DNA of 19,490 nucleotides from Chromera velia (taxonomy: Eukaryota; Sar; Chromeraceae): NCBI GenBank assembly GCA_018398765.1, contig JAHBMJ010005723.1, positions 131,063 to 150,552 on the forward strand, given 5' to 3'. Position numbers and translations under genes: made by a program. Shown here piece after piece: positions 17,422-19,490 of this stretch. Position 1 is the first letter of the stretch, and each line of letters opens with the position of its first letter. The notes under the pieces are model-generated. The model saw only the letters and a list, made by a program, of their open reading frames with translations. It was not told the origin of the DNA and searched no databases.

Positions 17422-18339
17422 CTTTGTGTGTGTGGCGGGGGGGGGCGGGGTCGGGGGTCTGTGTGGGTGCAGAGAGAGAAAAAAAGACCTGCAGGATGAC
17501 TAACAGACAGAGAGGTAGGCAGGCAGGCGGGATCATTCCGAAGGGCATTTCGTGCTTCTTCTTCTTCTTCTTGATGGTTGGGTCCTTTTTGTCGTCAGGC
17601 TCTCTCTCTCGCTTCCTCGTTAGTTTGGCGTCCTTGGTGTGTCGGTCGGTCCCTTCCTTGCTTCTCTCTTTCGTTCTTGTTTCTTTCTCTCTTTCCTAAG
17701 TGCCCCCGGATCTGTGTATTTTTCTTCCCGTTCCTTTCCCCTCCGCTCTTGGGACACCATTCCCTCCGAGCATCTGGCGGGCGACGTCGAAGGAAACTTC
17801 TTTTCTGAAGTCTCTGAGGAAGGCCCCAATTGCACGTGATGACGAGTTTTGCTCATGCGACTGCGTTGGAAAGGATGTCAACAGTTGTTTTTCTGCCGGT
17901 GGGCTTCGTATCATCTTGGGGCTGTCTGCCATCACCATGCATTCATTTGTGCAGAAAGCTGTTCTGCGATGGAAGTCTCGAGAAAGCGGAGGCTCACTTT
18001 GAGTCCTTCCTCACGAAAGTAGAGGACGACGCAGAGACATTCCCCATCTCCCTCAAAGCCTCGCTTGAAGAAATTTGCGGCACGGGATGTCTCAGGGCTC
18101 CTCCTTCGCCCGAGGAGCTTCTTCGCCATCTTCCTTCCTCCTCCTTCTCTGTTTGCACGGGGGCAGAGAAGAGACAGGCAATCATGGCTGAGGAGAAGGA
18201 AGGCGAGGGCCGTGCGGAGGACGAAGAGTGGACACAAGTTCAGAGGGAGGATGCGGGAGCTGAAAGTGAGGAGGAGGAAAGGAATGAGGGTGTAACGGAG
18301 GTGCAGGAGAGCGAGTCAGATCTTCTTCCATGTAATTAA
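16966..18339 (+). CDS. Charged protein with acidic C-terminus, five exons, unknown family
   Basis: Proposed exons: 16966-16994, 17156-17186, 17334-17375, 17771-17835 and 17955-18339 (stop TAA 18337-18339). GT-AG introns, phases 2, 0, 0 and 2, give 183 residues. Residues 1-34 are Glu/Lys/Ala-rich and helical (MEEEERLKLR, then EDSVKAVAEKF). The last exon carries AEAHFESFLTKVEDD, a Pro-rich turn, and a long Glu-rich tail with EEWTQVQRED. I do not recognise it. The first ATG follows directly after an AG acceptor (16964-16965), so it is probably an internal Met and upstream exons exist; a phase-0 donor at 16037 would join it to the previous gene, making one protein of about 686 residues. The last exon is well supported as open sequence; the acceptor at 17769-17770 is weak. 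The two last exons recur in the duplicated block. Confidence 0.4.
17391..17450. repeat. (TG)n microsatellite and G-rich tract
   Basis: A run of TG dinucleotides at about 17391-17420 is followed by a G-homopolymer-rich stretch to about 17457. It lies immediately before the left end of the duplicated block, a place where sequencing reads and assembly commonly fail. Confidence 0.93.
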
Positions 18340-18347
18340 TTAACTAA
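17454..18347. repeat. Copy 1 of an 894-bp direct repeat
   Basis: Identical as far as I can compare with 18349-19242, at a constant offset of 895; translations agree in every frame on both strands. It ends on the base before a single N at 18348. It includes the last two proposed exons of the charged protein gene. Confidence 0.95.
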
Positions 18348-18348
18348 N
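18348..18348. other. Single N (assembly gap)
   Basis: The only ambiguous base in the window, placed exactly between the two identical 894-bp copies, which marks a scaffold join. Confidence 0.97.
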
Positions 18349-19242
18349 GGGGTCTGTGTGGGTGCAGAGAGAGAAAAAAAGACCTGCAGGATGACTAACA
18401 GACAGAGAGGTAGGCAGGCAGGCGGGATCATTCCGAAGGGCATTTCGTGCTTCTTCTTCTTCTTCTTGATGGTTGGGTCCTTTTTGTCGTCAGGCTCTCT
18501 CTCTCGCTTCCTCGTTAGTTTGGCGTCCTTGGTGTGTCGGTCGGTCCCTTCCTTGCTTCTCTCTTTCGTTCTTGTTTCTTTCTCTCTTTCCTAAGTGCCC
18601 CCGGATCTGTGTATTTTTCTTCCCGTTCCTTTCCCCTCCGCTCTTGGGACACCATTCCCTCCGAGCATCTGGCGGGCGACGTCGAAGGAAACTTCTTTTC
18701 TGAAGTCTCTGAGGAAGGCCCCAATTGCACGTGATGACGAGTTTTGCTCATGCGACTGCGTTGGAAAGGATGTCAACAGTTGTTTTTCTGCCGGTGGGCT
18801 TCGTATCATCTTGGGGCTGTCTGCCATCACCATGCATTCATTTGTGCAGAAAGCTGTTCTGCGATGGAAGTCTCGAGAAAGCGGAGGCTCACTTTGAGTC
18901 CTTCCTCACGAAAGTAGAGGACGACGCAGAGACATTCCCCATCTCCCTCAAAGCCTCGCTTGAAGAAATTTGCGGCACGGGATGTCTCAGGGCTCCTCCT
19001 TCGCCCGAGGAGCTTCTTCGCCATCTTCCTTCCTCCTCCTTCTCTGTTTGCACGGGGGCAGAGAAGAGACAGGCAATCATGGCTGAGGAGAAGGAAGGCG
19101 AGGGCCGTGCGGAGGACGAAGAGTGGACACAAGTTCAGAGGGAGGATGCGGGAGCTGAAAGTGAGGAGGAGGAAAGGAATGAGGGTGTAACGGAGGTGCA
19201 GGAGAGCGAGTCAGATCTTCTTCCATGTAATTAATTAACTAA
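18349..19242. repeat. Copy 2 of the 894-bp direct repeat
   Basis: Begins with GGGGTCTGTGTGGG directly after the N and ends at the A before CTTAAG at 19243. It holds second copies of the last two exons of the charged protein gene at 18666-18730 and 18850-19234, without the earlier exons. Most likely an artificial duplication from two overlapping contigs that were not merged; the second exon set should not be counted as a separate gene. Confidence 0.93.
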
Positions 19243-19490
19243 CTTAAGTTAACCCCCTCAAGAGAAGGGGATTGAGGGGCGGATAGACGGACGCTCCGGA
19301 TGAAGAAGCAAAAACCTAGGCTTTCTCCCTGCCCCGTCTTGCTCGGATCATAGAAGATTCGAGCTTTTTCTTGCGAGGGGGGGGATCGTGTCGGCTTTTT
19401 GACCAGAGTGTGGAGAGCGAAGAAGGAAGCTGAGTGCATGTGTGCACGCTTCTTTCATAGCCAGCCGTTTGCTGCGTTTTACGGAGGCGA
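19243..19490. other. Downstream sequence, no gene seen
   Basis: Follows the stop codon of the last exon by 8 bp, so the left part is likely 3' untranslated sequence. A 7-bp perfect inverted repeat (CCCCTCA/TGAGGGG) lies at about 19253-19278. The minus-strand open frame at 19239-19439 has no recognisable feature. Confidence 0.5.

Noticed and set aside
18595-19234. Second tandem copy of the charged protein gene
   Set aside because: Only the last two exons are present, identical to copy 1, and an N separates the copies; an assembly artefact is more likely than gene duplication.

Overview
This is eukaryotic nuclear DNA. Genes are split by GT-AG introns, the introns and spacers are full of polypyrimidine/polypurine runs and minisatellites, and the left third is occupied by decayed Ty3/Gypsy-type retroelements. 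The style (intron-rich, CT-rich introns, chromodomain retroelements) would suit a unicellular alga or protist such as a chromerid. That is an impression from sequence style, not proof.

Layout. (1) 1-4364, + strand: a decayed chromovirus (Ty3/Gypsy) with a gag zinc-knuckle remnant, protease remnant, reverse transcriptase, RNase H, integrase and C-terminal chromodomain. It is broken by five in-frame stops and two frameshifts. (2) 4365-4839: spacer with a polyadenylation-like AATAAA and small repeats, possibly a long terminal repeat. (3) 4840-6292, + strand: the 3' end of a second, different Gypsy lineage (integrase core onward, with a degenerate chromodomain-like tail), also broken. (4) 6293-8744: no convincing gene, including a distinctly AT-rich block at about 6785-7290. 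(5) 8745-10998, - strand: a complete four-exon S-adenosylmethionine synthetase gene of 396 codons, the one gene identified with near certainty. (6) 10999-11635: head-to-head intergenic region, probably a shared promoter. (7) 11636-16054, + strand: a ten-exon gene model for a 508-residue coiled-coil/low-complexity protein of unknown family; every junction keeps frame. (8) 16966-18339, + strand: five further exons encoding a charged, acidic-tailed protein, either a second gene or the 3' part of the previous one. (9) 17454-18347 is repeated at 18349-19242 with a single N between the copies, which is most simply an unmerged assembly overlap.

The retroelement remnants are dead by their own sequence. 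SAM synthetase supplies the universal methyl donor and should be a housekeeping gene. Its upstream neighbour shares the promoter region but no function can be assigned to it. The strongest unexplained signals are the uncharacterised coiled-coil gene, the independent minisatellites in several introns, a 16-bp perfect AT palindrome in the shared promoter region, and the duplicated 894-bp block.
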